Origin: Bufo bufo
Lineage: Eukaryota > Chordata > Amphibia > Anura > Bufonidae
Length of the DNA: 64,000 nt
Assembly: GCF_905171765.1 (NCBI RefSeq)
Contig: NC_053392.1
Coordinates: 35,224,956 to 35,288,955 of the forward strand
Direction of reading: 5' to 3'
The notes below the pieces were generated by a model. It did no database searches and had not been told where the DNA came from. It saw nothing but the letters and a program-made list of their open reading frames with translations. Below are positions 38,348 through 48,530 of the stretch, piece after piece. Made by a program: the position numbers and the translations under genes. Positions within the stretch are counted from its first letter, which is position 1. Each line of letters begins with the position of its first letter.

Positions 38348-39941
38348 CAAACCGGATTCCAAAAAAGTTGGGACACTATACAAATCGTGAATAAAAACTG
38401 AATGCAATGATGTGGAGGTGCCAACTTCTAATATTTTATTCAGAATAGAACATAAATCACGGAACAAAAGTTTAAACTGAGAAAATGTACAATTTTAAGG
38501 GAAAAATATGTTGAATCAGAATTTCATGGTGTCGACAAATCCCCAAAAAGTTGGGACAAGGCCATTTTCACCACTGTGTGGCATCTCCCCTTCTTCTTAC
38601 AACACTCAACAGACGTCTGGGGACCGAGGAGACCAGTTTCTCAAGTTTAGAAATAGGAATGCTCTCCCATTCTTGTCTAATACAGGCCTCTAACTGTTCA
38701 ATCGTCTTGGGGCTTCTTTGTTGCACCTTCCTCTTTATGATGCGCCAAATGTTCTCTATAGGTGAAAGATCTGGACTGCAGACTGGCCATTTCAGTACCC
38801 GGATCCTTCTCCTGCGCAGCCATGATGTTGTGATTGATGCAGAATGTGGTCTGGCATTATCTTGTTGAAAAATGCAGGGTCTTCGCTGAAAGAGATGACG
38901 TCTGGATGGGAGCATATGTTGTTCTAGAACCTGAATATATTTTTCTGCATTGATGGTGCCTTTCCAGACATGCAAGCTGCCCATGCCACACGCACTCATG
39001 CAACCCCATACCATCAGAGATGCAGGCTTCTGAACTGAGCGTTGATAGCAACTTGGGTTGTCCTTGTCCTCTTTGGTCCGGATGACATGGCGTCCCACAT
39101 TTCCAAAAAGAACTTCGAATCGTGAATCGTCTGACCACAGAACAGTCTTCCATTTTGCCACACTCCATTTTAAATTATCCCTGGCCCAGTGAAAACGCCT
39201 GAGCTTGTGGATCTTGCTTAGAAATGGCTTCTTCTTTGCACTGTAGAGTTTCAGCTGGCAACGGCGGATGGCACGGTGGATTGTGTTCACTGACAATGGT
39301 TTCTGGAAGTATTCCTGAGCCCATTCTGTGATTTCCTTTACAGTAGCATTCCTGTTTGTGGTGCAGTGTCGTTTAAGGGCCCGGAGATCACGGGCATCCA
39401 GTATGGTTTTACGGCCTTGACCCTTACGCACAGAGATTGCTCCAGATTCTCAGAATCTTCGGATGATGTTATGCACAGTTGATGATGATAGATGCAAAGT
39501 CTTTGCAATTTTTCGCTGGGTAACACCTTTCTGATATTGCTCCACTATCTTTCTGCACAACATTGTGGGAATTGGTGATCCTCTACCCATCTTGGCTTCT
39601 GAGAGACACTGCCACTCTGAGAAGCTCTTTTTATACCCAATCATGTTGCCAATTGACCTAATTAGTGTTAATTGGTCTTCCAGCTCTTCGTTATGCTCAA
39701 ATTTACTTTTTCCAGCCTCTTATTGCTACTTGTCCCAACTTTTTGGGGATTTGTTGACACCGTGAAAATTGGAATCAACGTATTTTTCCTTTAAAATGAT
39801 ACATTTACTCGGATTAAAGGTTTGATCTGTCATCTACGTTCTATTACAAATAAAATATTGACATTTGCCATCTCCACATCATTGCATTCAGTTCTTATTC
39901 ACAATTTATTTAGTGTCCCAACTTTTTTGGAATCCGGTTTG
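38348..39941 (-). mobile_element. Full-length Tc1-like transposon (CAAACCGG ends)
   Basis: 1594 bp, ends CAAACCGGATTCCAAAAAAG / TTTTTTGGAATCCGGTTTG, flanked by TA (38346-38347, 39942-39943). Nested in the Tc1 derivative 38245-40759. A second inner motif, CCCCAAAAAGTTGGGACAAG, has an inverted partner near 39730. Confidence 0.94.
38568..39590 (-). pseudogene. Tc1 transposase, single in-frame stop
   Basis: Starts MGRGSPIPTMLCRKIVEQYQ at 39590. Helix-turn-helix with QRKIAKTLHLSSSTVHNII. One TGA after IIRRF (about 39449-39447) interrupts an otherwise continuous frame to 38568; the residue there is often Arg in relatives, so CGA to TGA is likely. Catalytic Asp in LWSDDSRF, Asp in FQQDNARPH and Glu in SPIENIW, spaced as DD34E. 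About 340 residues including the stop position. Confidence 0.92.
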
Positions 39942-39981
39942 TATATACATAACAAACAAGTGTGAAACAACTGAAAATATG

Positions 39982-40254
39982 TCATATTCTAGGTTCTTCA
40001 AAGTAGCCACCTTTTGCTTTGATTACTGCTTTGCACACTCTTGGCATTCTCTTGATGAGCTTCAAGAGGTAGTCCCCTGAAATGGTCTTCCAACAGTCTT
40101 GAAGGAGTTCCCAGAGATGCTTAGCACTTGTTGGCCCTTTTGCCTTCACTCTGCGGTCCAGCTCACCCCAAACCATCTCGATTGGGTTCAGGTCCGGTGA
40201 CTGTGGAGGCCAGGTCATCTGGCGCAGCACCCCATCTCTCTCCTTCATGGTCAA
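39982..40254 (-). pseudogene. Tc1 transposase C-terminal remnant, copy 2
   Basis: 90-codon frame nearly identical to 17571-17843 (for example DRRVKAKG in place of DHRVNAKG). Catalytic Glu region only. Confidence 0.85.
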
Positions 40255-41188
40255 CTACCCCTTACTTTCAAAGTTTTCCCAATTTTTCGGCTGACTGACT
40301 GACCTTCATTTCTTAAAGTAATGATGGCCACTCGTTTTTCTTTACTTAGCTGCTTTTTTCTTGCCATAATACAAATTCTAACAGTCTATTCAGTAGGACT
40401 ATCAGCTGTGTATCCACCTGACTTCTCCTCAACGCAACTGATGGTCCCAACCCCATTTATAAGGCAAGAAATCCCACTTATTAAACCTGACAGGGCACAC
40501 CTGTGAAGTGAAAATCATTTCTGGGGACTACCTCTTGAAGCTCATCAAGAGAATGCCAAGAGTGTGCAAAGCAGTAATCAAAGCAAAAGGTGGCTACTTT
40601 GAAGAACCTAGAATATGACATATTTTCAGTTGTTTCACACTTGTTTGTTATGTATATAATTCCACTTGTGTTAATTCATAGTTTTGATGCCTTCATAGTC
40701 ATGAAAATAAAGAAAACTCTTTGAATGAGAAGGTGTGTCCAAACTTTTGGTCTGTACTGTATATAATTATATTTTAAATTTTTTCCTTATAACCATACGC
40801 CCAACAGTGGGTTATTAATTTGTGTGATTGTATGTATATATGTTTTTTAGACTTGAAAAAGGGGTCCACAGAACCCCCGAAACGCGTTGTCACGATAACA
40901 AAAAATCAAAAATCTATTGGTTTGAAACAAACTCTGGTTGCGTTTTGCGCCTATGGTCCACCCTCCACTCGACCCCAGAGTCCAGTGGATATATACCTCA
41001 TACACTGACCCAGACGGCGGCCTGGCCCCCGCCAAAGGTGAACACGGACGTAATCGGCAGCACCAACCAGCAACACTTAAACCACTCCTACTCGCCTCCA
41101 GTACAGTTGCACCGAACATTAGGTGCAACAACAACAACAGGTGAGCAGTACCACTCTTCCTGTATTTGGAGGCTTGTTCTGAACCTAC

Positions 41189-41548
41189 TCACTCTATGAG
41201 TGCCTTTTTCCTCCTTTGGCCACTTTTTTCTATAAATAGCTGATGGGATAGATCTCTGTACTGACCCCTGATATATTTATACATAGTAATTAGATCTCCC
41301 CTCAGTCGTCTTTTTTCTAAAGTGAATAACCCTAATTTTGATAATCTTTCAGGGTACTGTAGTCCACCCATTCCAGTTATTACTTTAGTTGCCCTCTTCT
41401 GGACCCTCTCCAGCTCTGCTATGTGTGCCTTGTTCACAGGAGCCCAGAACTGTACACAGTACTCTATGTGTGGTCTGACTAATGATTTGTAAAGTGGTAG
41501 GACTATGTTCTCATCATGGGCATCTATGCCCCTTTTGATTCCCTCCAT
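41189..41548 (-). pseudogene. LINE RT C-terminal region
   Basis: Minus-strand frame GIKRGIDAHDENIVLPLYKS, LVRPHIEYCVQFWAP, ELERVQKRATKVI, RRLRGDLITMYKYIRGQYR, SHQLFI. Downstream text after SHQLFI belongs to the inserted element. Confidence 0.88.
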
Positions 41549-41559
41549 GATCCTACATC

Positions 41560-41800
41560 TGTAACGGTGACACCTCCAACAGTGACCTCTGTGATATGCC
41601 CTAGTAATGATGGCCCTCCACTACTTACCCCTGTGGTATACCACTGGAAATTGTGACACCTCAAATACTGACCCTTGTGGTGTCCCATCAGTAATGGTAA
41701 TCCCTTCTAATACTAAACCCTGAGATACCCCACGAGTTACAGTGACCCCTCCAATACTGACCCCTGTGGTACTCCACTAGTGACGGTGACCCAATCTGAG
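41560..41800 (-). repeat. 45-bp tandem duplication of the LINE RT motif region
   Basis: About five units of roughly 45 bp (repeats near 41565, 41607, 41652, 41697, 41742), each containing a form of CCCCTGTGGTACTCCACTAG. On the minus strand each encodes a version of GVPQGSVLEGVTVTS, the region of the conserved RT motif SGVPQGSVL. The sequence that should follow in the RT is missing. Diverged, with frame breaks. Confidence 0.75.
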
Positions 41801-41813
41801 TGTGTACCATTAA

Positions 41814-42147
41814 GGCCTCTTTCTCACGAACGCGTGCGCTCCGTGGCCGTATTGCAGACCGCATTTGCAGGATCCACAATACACGGGCACCGTTCCGTGT
41901 GCATTCCGCATCACGGATGCGGACCCAATAACTTCCATGTGTCCGCAAGTCCGGAGATGCGGAATGGAAGCACGGAACTACGGAGTGATTCCATGGGGTT
42001 TGGTCCCTTACTTCCCATGTCCTATTTTTTTTGCGGAATGGCCAGATAGTGGACCCATTGAAGTGAATGGGTCCGCGATCCACTGCGGCTGCATCACGGA
42101 TGGTTTGTGTGCAAGTTCGGGGCGCACAAGTTCGTGTGCAAGAGGCC
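41814..42147. mobile_element. MITE with TAA target duplication
   Basis: 334 bp, ends GGCCTCTTTCTCACGAAC / GTTCGTGTGCAAGAGGCC (CACGAAC core inverted), flanked by TAA (41811-41813, 42148-42150). Interrupts the LINE RT. Internally rich in CGGAT/ATCCG motifs. 3-bp TAA fits a PIF/Harbinger-like target. Confidence 0.82.
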
Positions 42148-42149
42148 TA

Positions 42150-42241
42150 ATAACGACCCTCTGTTTTCTATCACTGAGCCAGTTACTTACCCTCATGCAG
42201 ACATTTTCTCCCAGTCCGAGCATTCTCATTTCATATACCAA
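42150..42241 (-). pseudogene. LINE RT fragment upstream of the MITE
   Basis: Minus-strand MRMLGLGENVCMRVSNWLSD then RKQRVV, matching the RT region just before the SGVPQGS motif. Interrupted by the MITE at 41814-42147, after which NGTHSDWVTVTSGVPQGSVL resumes. Confidence 0.8.
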
Positions 42242-42245
42242 CTGG

Positions 42246-43360
42246 AGAATGAACTTGTCAAGATTCAGTTTGTTTTAGGTTTGCGAAATTTAAAAAAATA
42301 AAATATGGTTAAGACACAAACCGATTCTTCCCAAAGCAGAGAGAGAGGTACAGGTGGACACATCTGTATGCCGGGAGATGATGGAACGATGAAGATCTGG
42401 AATGACACTTTGAGGGTCCTTTTTCTTGGGACACTTCCCTCCACTAATCAGATTCCAAAATCTGCGAATGTTCTCATACATTCTGTGTGTCTTCCCACTG
42501 TTTTGTGGTGCTTATTTCTTTACATATGACCTTCGCTGTTAACAGTCCTCGGTCTTTGTAGAGCTTTGGAGGGTTCCGCATCTGAAGAATCTACGGCTTC
42601 TGCATGCGGCCATTGTTTCCTCACAGATCTATTATTTATCGGCCATGTAATATTTATCACGAGCCTTACAATAATTACCTTACAAGGAGGAACCCAATGA
42701 AGAAAGAAGAGGTGAAGCCTCTGGAGTTAAACATGATCTGATTGTCATGGATTGGTTATAATAACACTTAGACTACTGATCATATGAGTGCTGGACAATA
42801 GCCCCGCGGGCGGCCCGATGTGCACAGCATTATAGTAACCTATGATGCTCTGCGCTCACGTGCACACAATCAATGCCTCTCCGGGACATATGGCCCACTC
42901 ACAGACCGAATGTCTCGGAGGGCATACGGTCGTGTGCAAGGGCCCTTGCAGTGGATAAATACCATTACTTTATTCATATTGAGGCATGCATTTAGTCTCT
43001 TTTGTTACATTTTTGTGAGCTTCTCCCCCCATATTTCTTCTACATTATTATTGTACTGCATGTTATTTTTAATACATTGGTATCCCTACTAATTACTGTT
43101 TTGATATTTATTTTAATCATGTTCAATAAAAGTGATGATTTTAAAGGAACATACTATTACTCATACTTTTTTGGGATAGATCATTTATTTGAGTATTTCT
43201 GGTAATTTAGAGTAAGATATTAGGTGACCTGATATAGTTTAATAGACCTCTAAAAATTTAGCACCCCTTAACGTCCACCTTTTTATGCTAATGAGTTTCA
43301 AAATATCTTTGTATAGGAGAACATAAGAAATTATAATAATATATATTCTCACTGCCTGCA
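42246..43360. other. Intergenic; possible conserved block
   Basis: 42590-42730 looks unique and AT-rich. 42790-42950 contains a MITE-like remnant (GGTCGTGTGCAAGGGCCC). No exon recognised. Confidence 0.35.
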
Positions 43361-43700
43361 GCTACCACTAGGTGGAGCTCACTGCATATGGATTAAGGGT
43401 ACTTTCACACTTGCGGCAGGACGGATCCAACATTGCATGTCAGGCTTTTTAGTCCGGCGGCTTTCGCCTTGCACCGCCGTGCTGCACCGGAGCTCCGCCT
43501 CCGTCCCCATTATAGTCAATGGGGACGGAGCGGCGGTCCGGCGGCACGGCAAAATATCCGCAGGACGGATCCGACTTGGTGAACAGCCTGTCGGATCCGT
43601 CCTGCCGCAAGTGTGAAAGTACCTTTATACAGCTTGTATTGAACCCAATGGCAACTGAAGAAATCTATTTGCCTTGAGTTCTCTCTAGTGACAGCTGAAA
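43361..43700. repeat. Dispersed repeat related to the 48-bp unit, split by a MITE
   Basis: CTGCAGCTACCACTAGGTGG at 43361-43380 and GTTCTCTCTAGTGACAGCTG near 43678 are inverted relatives of the CTCCCTCTAGTGG core, flanking the MITE at 43396-43624. Confidence 0.6.
43396..43624. mobile_element. MITE with TTA target duplication
   Basis: Ends AGGGTACTTTCACACTTGCG / CGCAAGTGTGAAAGTACCT with TTA at 43393-43395 and 43625-43627. GGACGGATCC occurs near both ends inverted. Inserted into a repeat related to the CTCCCTCTAGTGG unit. Confidence 0.85.
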
Positions 43701-43829
43701 GTAGCTCTGTGACAGCGTCATGAAAAGCAGAGGAAGCAGTTTGGTATTAGGCTAGGGGATGTATATACCTTTCTGCCCTTTCTTCCTGACACACATGTCG
43801 AATCTCAGCAAAAATAAAAATAGAATAAT

Positions 43830-44790
43830 TCAGACCTTAGACTCCTAAATTAATTCAGACCCCAGAACAGACCTTTAAATGAATTCAAACCCCAGACCAG
43901 ACCCCTAAACTAATTCAGACACCACACCCCTAAATTAATTCAGACTATGGACCCCTACATTAATTCAGACCCCAGACCAGAACCTTAAATTATTTTAGAC
44001 CCAAAACCAGACCACTAAATGAATTTATACCCCCAAACTAGACCCCTAAACTAAGTCAGACCCCAGAACAGAACTTTAAATAAATTCAGACCCCAGATCA
44101 TCCCATAAACTAAGTCAGACCACAGAACAGAACTTTAAATTAATTCAGACCCCAGAGCAGACCTCTAAATTAATTTAGACCCCAGACCAGAACCTTAAAT
44201 TATTTCAGACCCATAACCAGACCTCTAAATGAATTTATACCCCCAAACTAGACCCCTAAACTAAGTCAGACCCCGGAACAGAACTTCAAATAAATTCAGA
44301 TCCCAGCTCATCCCCTAAACTAAGTCAGACCCCAGAACAAAACTTTAAATTAATTCAGACCCCAGAGCAGACCTCTAAATTAATTCAGACCCCAGAGCAG
44401 AACCTTAAATTATTTTAGACCCAAAACCATTCCTCTAAATGAATTTATACCCCCAAACTAGACCCCTAAACTAAGTCAGACTCCAGAACAGAACTTTAAA
44501 TAAATTCAGACCCCAGATCATCCCCTAAACTAAGTCAGACCACAGAACAGAACTTTAAATTAATTCAGACCCCAGAGCAGACCTCTAAATTAATTTAGAC
44601 CCCAGACCAGAACCTTAAATTATTTCAGACCCAAAACCAGACCTCTAAATTAATTTATACCCCCAAACTAGACCCCTAAACTAAGTCAGACCCCAGAACA
44701 GAACTTTAAATAAATTCAGACCCCAGATCAGACCTCTAAATTAATTCAGACCCCAGACCAAACCCCAAAATGAACTGAAACCCTAAACAG
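43830..44790. repeat. AT-rich minisatellite, ~30-bp unit with higher-order blocks
   Basis: Units such as TAAATTAATTCAGACCCCAG and ACCAGACCCCTAAACTAAGT. Blocks containing CTAAACTAAGTCAGACCCC / CAGAACTTTAAATAAATTCA recur near 44050, 44260, 44470 and 44680, about every 210 bp, so a higher-order unit of about seven monomers has been amplified. Confidence 0.85.
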
Positions 44791-45245
44791 GCTCATGACT
44801 TAATTCAAACCCCAAGATCTTTACATTCTCACCATTGTTATTTATAGCACCACTACTTGCAGGTTTCTTCAGTGAGTCGTTGGCAGATCTGTTCACACCA
44901 AGAGGTTATTTTTGGCTGTATTTTTATATACTGAGTCTATAATAAGAAACTATTTCTAGGAATGTCTGTGGTTTATTATTTGCAGCGCCATAGGATTATC
45001 TACATGTATATCCTGCACATTCCCCTCAGCAGTCTAATACACAACATGAAATATCAGGAATTTATAAAAGCTGTAGGTCTGTTTGTGCATGGTACGTGGA
45101 TATACTCATACTGCAGCCACCTATGGAAGAGAACCTGACATTTTCAAGACTGTGTGCTAAGCCATAAGAGATAAGCATGCTCAAACATCGGGAGCCTTTG
45201 GATGCCTTTGGATGCCTAAAGAGAAAATATTAATTTAAATGAAAC
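44791..45245. other. Intergenic, nothing recognised
   Basis: No feature identified. Confidence 0.4.
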
Positions 45246-45350
45246 AATTCCATCACCACTAGGGGGAGCTCCTTGCATACTGATTATTATTGATTAACAT
45301 AGGAGCTGTTTAAATCCTTATCCAGTGAGCTCCCTCTAGTGGCAGCTGCA
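45246..45350. repeat. Inverted pair of the CTCCCTCTAGTGG core
   Basis: CACCACTAGGGGGAGCTCC at 45253 and GAGCTCCCTCTAGTGGCAGC at 45327 face each other, about 75 bp apart, a foldback form of the unit amplified at 20575-23199. Confidence 0.65.
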
Positions 45351-45359
45351 GGCATACAG

Positions 45360-46402
45360 AACTCGGCGGCTGTGAGAAGGAAAGTAGAGAATGTTCTAGT
45401 AACGTGATAAAGTGAGTATAATGTGGGGTGTAGAGGGGAATTTTTCCACCTGTTGCAGAATAAGAATACTGTGCATACGAATACTCTACACAGGCCCTCA
45501 AACTTTATACTGTAGCAGTCTATATTAACTGCACAGAGACTGTGGCCCTTGATATTATATAGCAGTACAGATTGCATCCAGGTGCATACAGCTGTAGGCA
45601 CCTCATCTTTCATCTTTTGGGGGACAGGGCTGCTATATTTGAGATGCTGGGGATGAAAGCAGGGCACAGGGAAGTATCTGGATACTTGTACGCAGCTTCT
45701 GGGTGACAAAATCAGGCTCTCCATAACTTTCAAAATGCCTTACAGTTTTTAGACTGAAAAGGATGAGCAGCTCTGGAGACCTTACTTCTGCCCTAACAGG
45801 TAAAATACTGTGAATACTAAGAAATCAGGAACATTCATGATACCATGCTCATTTTTGGGGGTTATGTCCACTTCAAAAGTGTTCTTCTGGACTTTAACTT
45901 TGATGAATGTTTGATCGGTGGAGTCTAACCTCCGAAACCCCTTGCAGTTAGCAAACTGGGGGCCACCAGGCTCTTGTGCAAACCATATCCCTTCCTTATT
46001 TACACCGGCTATCAAGTGAGGTCGACCCTATTCATATTACAGTCCCAGAGATCCCTTTAAGAGGTGCTAACACTACATGGTAATGTGTAGGACACACTGT
46101 AATAACTCTGCTGCACTGAACTCCGCTCATAGATTATAGGAGTTTAATAAAACATCGTTCATAAAGTCCGCAGAGCCGCCTCGCTCCCCGTTCTGTCGCG
46201 CTTATGTCGGAAGATTATTATTCACTGAATAAAATATGTTCTTTTCTTCTTTTTAATCAGCGAGTCGTCTACATTCCTCGTCCTTGAGGGGAAAGGTAAG
46301 TCGTACGTCTTCTGTTAGTTAAAGGAACACATTTCCATACATCTCCGCTATCTGAAGAGCTGAAGCTGTCAGATATTGGCTTTAGGTGGATTTCATTAGG
46401 AC
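45360..46402. other. Intergenic; candidate micro-exon inside
   Basis: A 148-codon minus-strand frame at 45287-45733 shows no domain and is likely chance. See the candidate exon at 46261-46295. Confidence 0.4.
46261..46295 (+). other. Candidate 35-nt internal exon
   Basis: Preceded by a strong polypyrimidine tract and AG (TTCTTTTCTTCTTTTTAATC then AG at 46259-46260) and followed by GTAAGT at 46296-46301, a consensus donor. One frame is open (ESSTFLVLEGK). No protein recognised. Could be a micro-exon, a lncRNA exon or chance. Confidence 0.25.
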
Positions 46403-46593
46403 CAGTGTCGGGCTGGGGTTCCTTGGCCCCACCAGAGGAAATTACTCGTAGGGCCCGAACCCTATGTTATCAATAATGGCAAATAGGTTTTGAATCTGAC
46501 TCAAGTAGCAACTGATTATCTCCAATGACCTCTTGGACCATTGAGGCCCACCTAGAGGATCCTCTTGAAATCTTGTGGGCCAGGCCAACCCTG
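46403..46593. mobile_element. Short hAT MITE (CAGTGTCGG end)
   Basis: 191 bp from CAGTGTCGGGCTGGGGTT to GGGCCAGGCCAACCCTG. Flanks ATTAGGAC (46395-46402) and CATAGGAC (46594-46601) match at the last 6 of 8 bases, consistent with a decayed hAT target duplication. Confidence 0.7.
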
Positions 46594-46601
46594 CATAGGA
46601 C

Positions 46602-47912
46602 TGGGATCAAAACTATAGCAGTATCTCTATTTAGAGTGTTATCATAGAGACCAACAGTGAGATGACAAAATCAGCTCTTCTAGATCTGTGTAACCTGGCA
46701 AGCCAGCATTCAACTCACATGTAGGATCTGTAAGGTGCATGCACACGTAGTACGGAGCTGCGCAGCCTATCTATGCTGCTGCATGCGCTTCGTTGGACTC
46801 CATATGTATAAAGATAGAATGTTTGCTTCCTTATAACCCTGTACATACAGAGTCCAATGGACAATATCAAAATAATTTGGATGCAATGGGACACAAAATA
46901 AGTTCTGTATGCCTCCATATGAAATTGGAGGAGTAGGGGGGTGCAGTACAGGCATGCATGTCTGGGTACTCCCAATTACATCTCCATACAAATATAGCCC
47001 TAATACTGCCTTGCGTATAGCAATACCCAATGAGGGTCCATGATCTAGCCTTGCTTATGATGACTTTAGCAAAAAAGGATGATAGCAAGCAGATTACAGT
47101 TAATAATAGCAAAAAATAACCATATAAAAGGAGTCTTAAAGGGGCTGACTGGATTAGAAACCACATATAATACCCTTTAAGAGAAGATCACGTTAGTAAA
47201 GGGTTGGTCTCTCATTTTGGAAAAGCAGATAGTTGTGGAGGACCTCGCATTGGAGGACCTAGCGTGTATGTGCATTACACAGACATCCCATTGACTTCAG
47301 TCAACACCATGTAATTCTTAATTTTCCCTGCGCTGTTGGGTGAAATAGACAGACAGCCATGGCCATCTCCCTGTTCGATAGGATTACCAATAGAGGACCT
47401 CGGAGGTGGAGGTCCAGAGTTCACCCAGTATATACTATGGTACTTATATAGTGACAGTTTGGAACACAATAAGAAGATAAGAAGAATCAGCGTTAATGGA
47501 GGCTTTGAAGGTCATGAAGGTGGTGTTGCCTCAGGACACATTCCATGTAGCCTATCTATAATTCAGCCTTTTTGGAAGCTTTGTAGGTCCTGATGGTGGT
47601 GATTTCTTGGGACACATGCTCTATGTAGCCTTCCTATAATGCAGTCTTGATGGAGACTTTGTAGGTACTAAGATCATGGTGCCTTGGGACATATACTCCA
47701 TTTATCATTCCTATAATCTTGCCTTCATGGGGGTCGGTTTGGAGGTCCTCAAAGTGGTGGCTCTTTGGGACACATGCCCCATTTAGCCCTCCTATAAAGT
47801 CTGAGTCTGAGCTAGATCTGGAGGCCTTCTCAAAGTTCTCATATTTGTTCTCATCTACAGTACATGTTTCAGATATATATTTTTTTCTTTCATGAATCTC
47901 AGTTCCTGTTGT
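46602..47912. other. Intergenic, dispersed-repeat fragments
   Basis: 47280-47345 (CCCATTGACTTCAGTCAACA, CATGTAATTCTTAATTTTCC) is a diverged relative of 18870-18935. Near 47500-47790 a diverged repeat recurs with GGACACAT and CCTATAAT motifs, about every 65-100 bp. No gene supported. Confidence 0.45.
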
Positions 47913-48530
47913 GTAATTACTAGAGATGAGCGAATCGATGAAGTGGAATTCTATCCGAATTTCAGGAATTATTCGATTCACACCGAATCCGAATTTCCTC
48001 ACGCTTCGTGGTAATGAATCACAGTTTTCCTAAAATAGCTGCTGCACGTGTGAGGACAAGGAGCAAGGAACTCTAGGAATGAGAGATCACCCATAATGCC
48101 ATGCATGCAGCCAATCAGCAGCCAGCCAGCCCTATGATGTAACAGTTCTTTAAATAGCCTCAGCCATCTTGGATTTAGCCATTTTCCAGCGTACTTAGTG
48201 CAGGGAGAGACGTGAGCAGGCGATAGGGACAGTGCTAGGAAAGACTTGAAAACTTATATTTTGCTCAATACAAGTTCAGGAAAAGAGCAATAGAAGTGTA
48301 GGGAAAGTATAGAGAGGAATATTACACAGTATGGAAGCAGACCAGGGTCCAATACGGGAGGTTACAGCCTGGGTAATAGGAACAATGCTATTACACCTTG
48401 CTGCACTGACTGGGGATCCAAATTGCCATTATACTGCTGCTCATTTCAGGTTTGCAATACCTCTGTAATTCCAGGAAACCGTTCTTGTTATTGGGGTCTT
48501 ATTAGCCCTTGTGCGGTGCAGTTATATATA

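Larger units (their letters stand above)
38245..40759. mobile_element. Non-autonomous Tc1-like element, copy 2, with nested Tc1
   Basis: Same family as 17430-18368 (ends CAGTACAGACCAAAAGTTTG), TA at 38243-38244 and 40760-40761. Inserted in the right arm of the inverted-repeat element and itself interrupted by a different Tc1 at 38348-39941. Carries the same C-terminal transposase remnant (39982-40254, minus). Confidence 0.93.
34948..41231. mobile_element. Large inverted-repeat (foldback) element
   Basis: Inserted in the LINE between ATAAATAG at 34940-34947 and ATAAATAG at 41232-41239 (possible 8-bp duplication, though flanking LINE text also overlaps). Left arm: 34950-35197 plus 36757-36990. 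Right arm: 38045-38244 plus 40760-41003. Arms share ACAACGCGTTTCGGGG, AACCATACGCCCA and CTTGACGGTCATATTATTA. Each arm is split by a Tc1-type insertion; the loop is about 36990-38045. About 228 bp of non-inverted sequence follows the right arm. No transposase of its own is seen; superfamily uncertain. Confidence 0.72.
34430..42245 (-). mobile_element. CR1-like LINE (antisense), split by insertions
   Basis: LINE pieces in consistent minus-strand order: WLSDRKQRVV (about 42200), an expanded GVPQGSVL region (41565-41800), RT C-terminal text VRPHIEYCVQFWAP to SHQLFI (41548-41189), then after a 6.3-kb insertion RGHPLRLEERRF to EFKRGLD (35007-34726), and an AT-rich 3' tail to about 34430. Interrupted by the MITE at 41814-42147 and the inverted-repeat element at about 34948-41231. 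5'-truncated near 42245. Family call from RT sequence style; an L2-type LINE is possible. Confidence 0.8.

Noticed and set aside
45287..45733. 148-codon minus-strand ORF as a gene
   Set aside because: No domain, no splice or promoter support; composition looks like chance and overlaps a dispersed repeat.
46261..46295. Candidate micro-exon as part of CIB4, the expected KCNK3 neighbour in mammals
   Set aside because: The encoded residues (ESSTFLVLEGK) do not match CIB proteins; kept only as an unassigned candidate.
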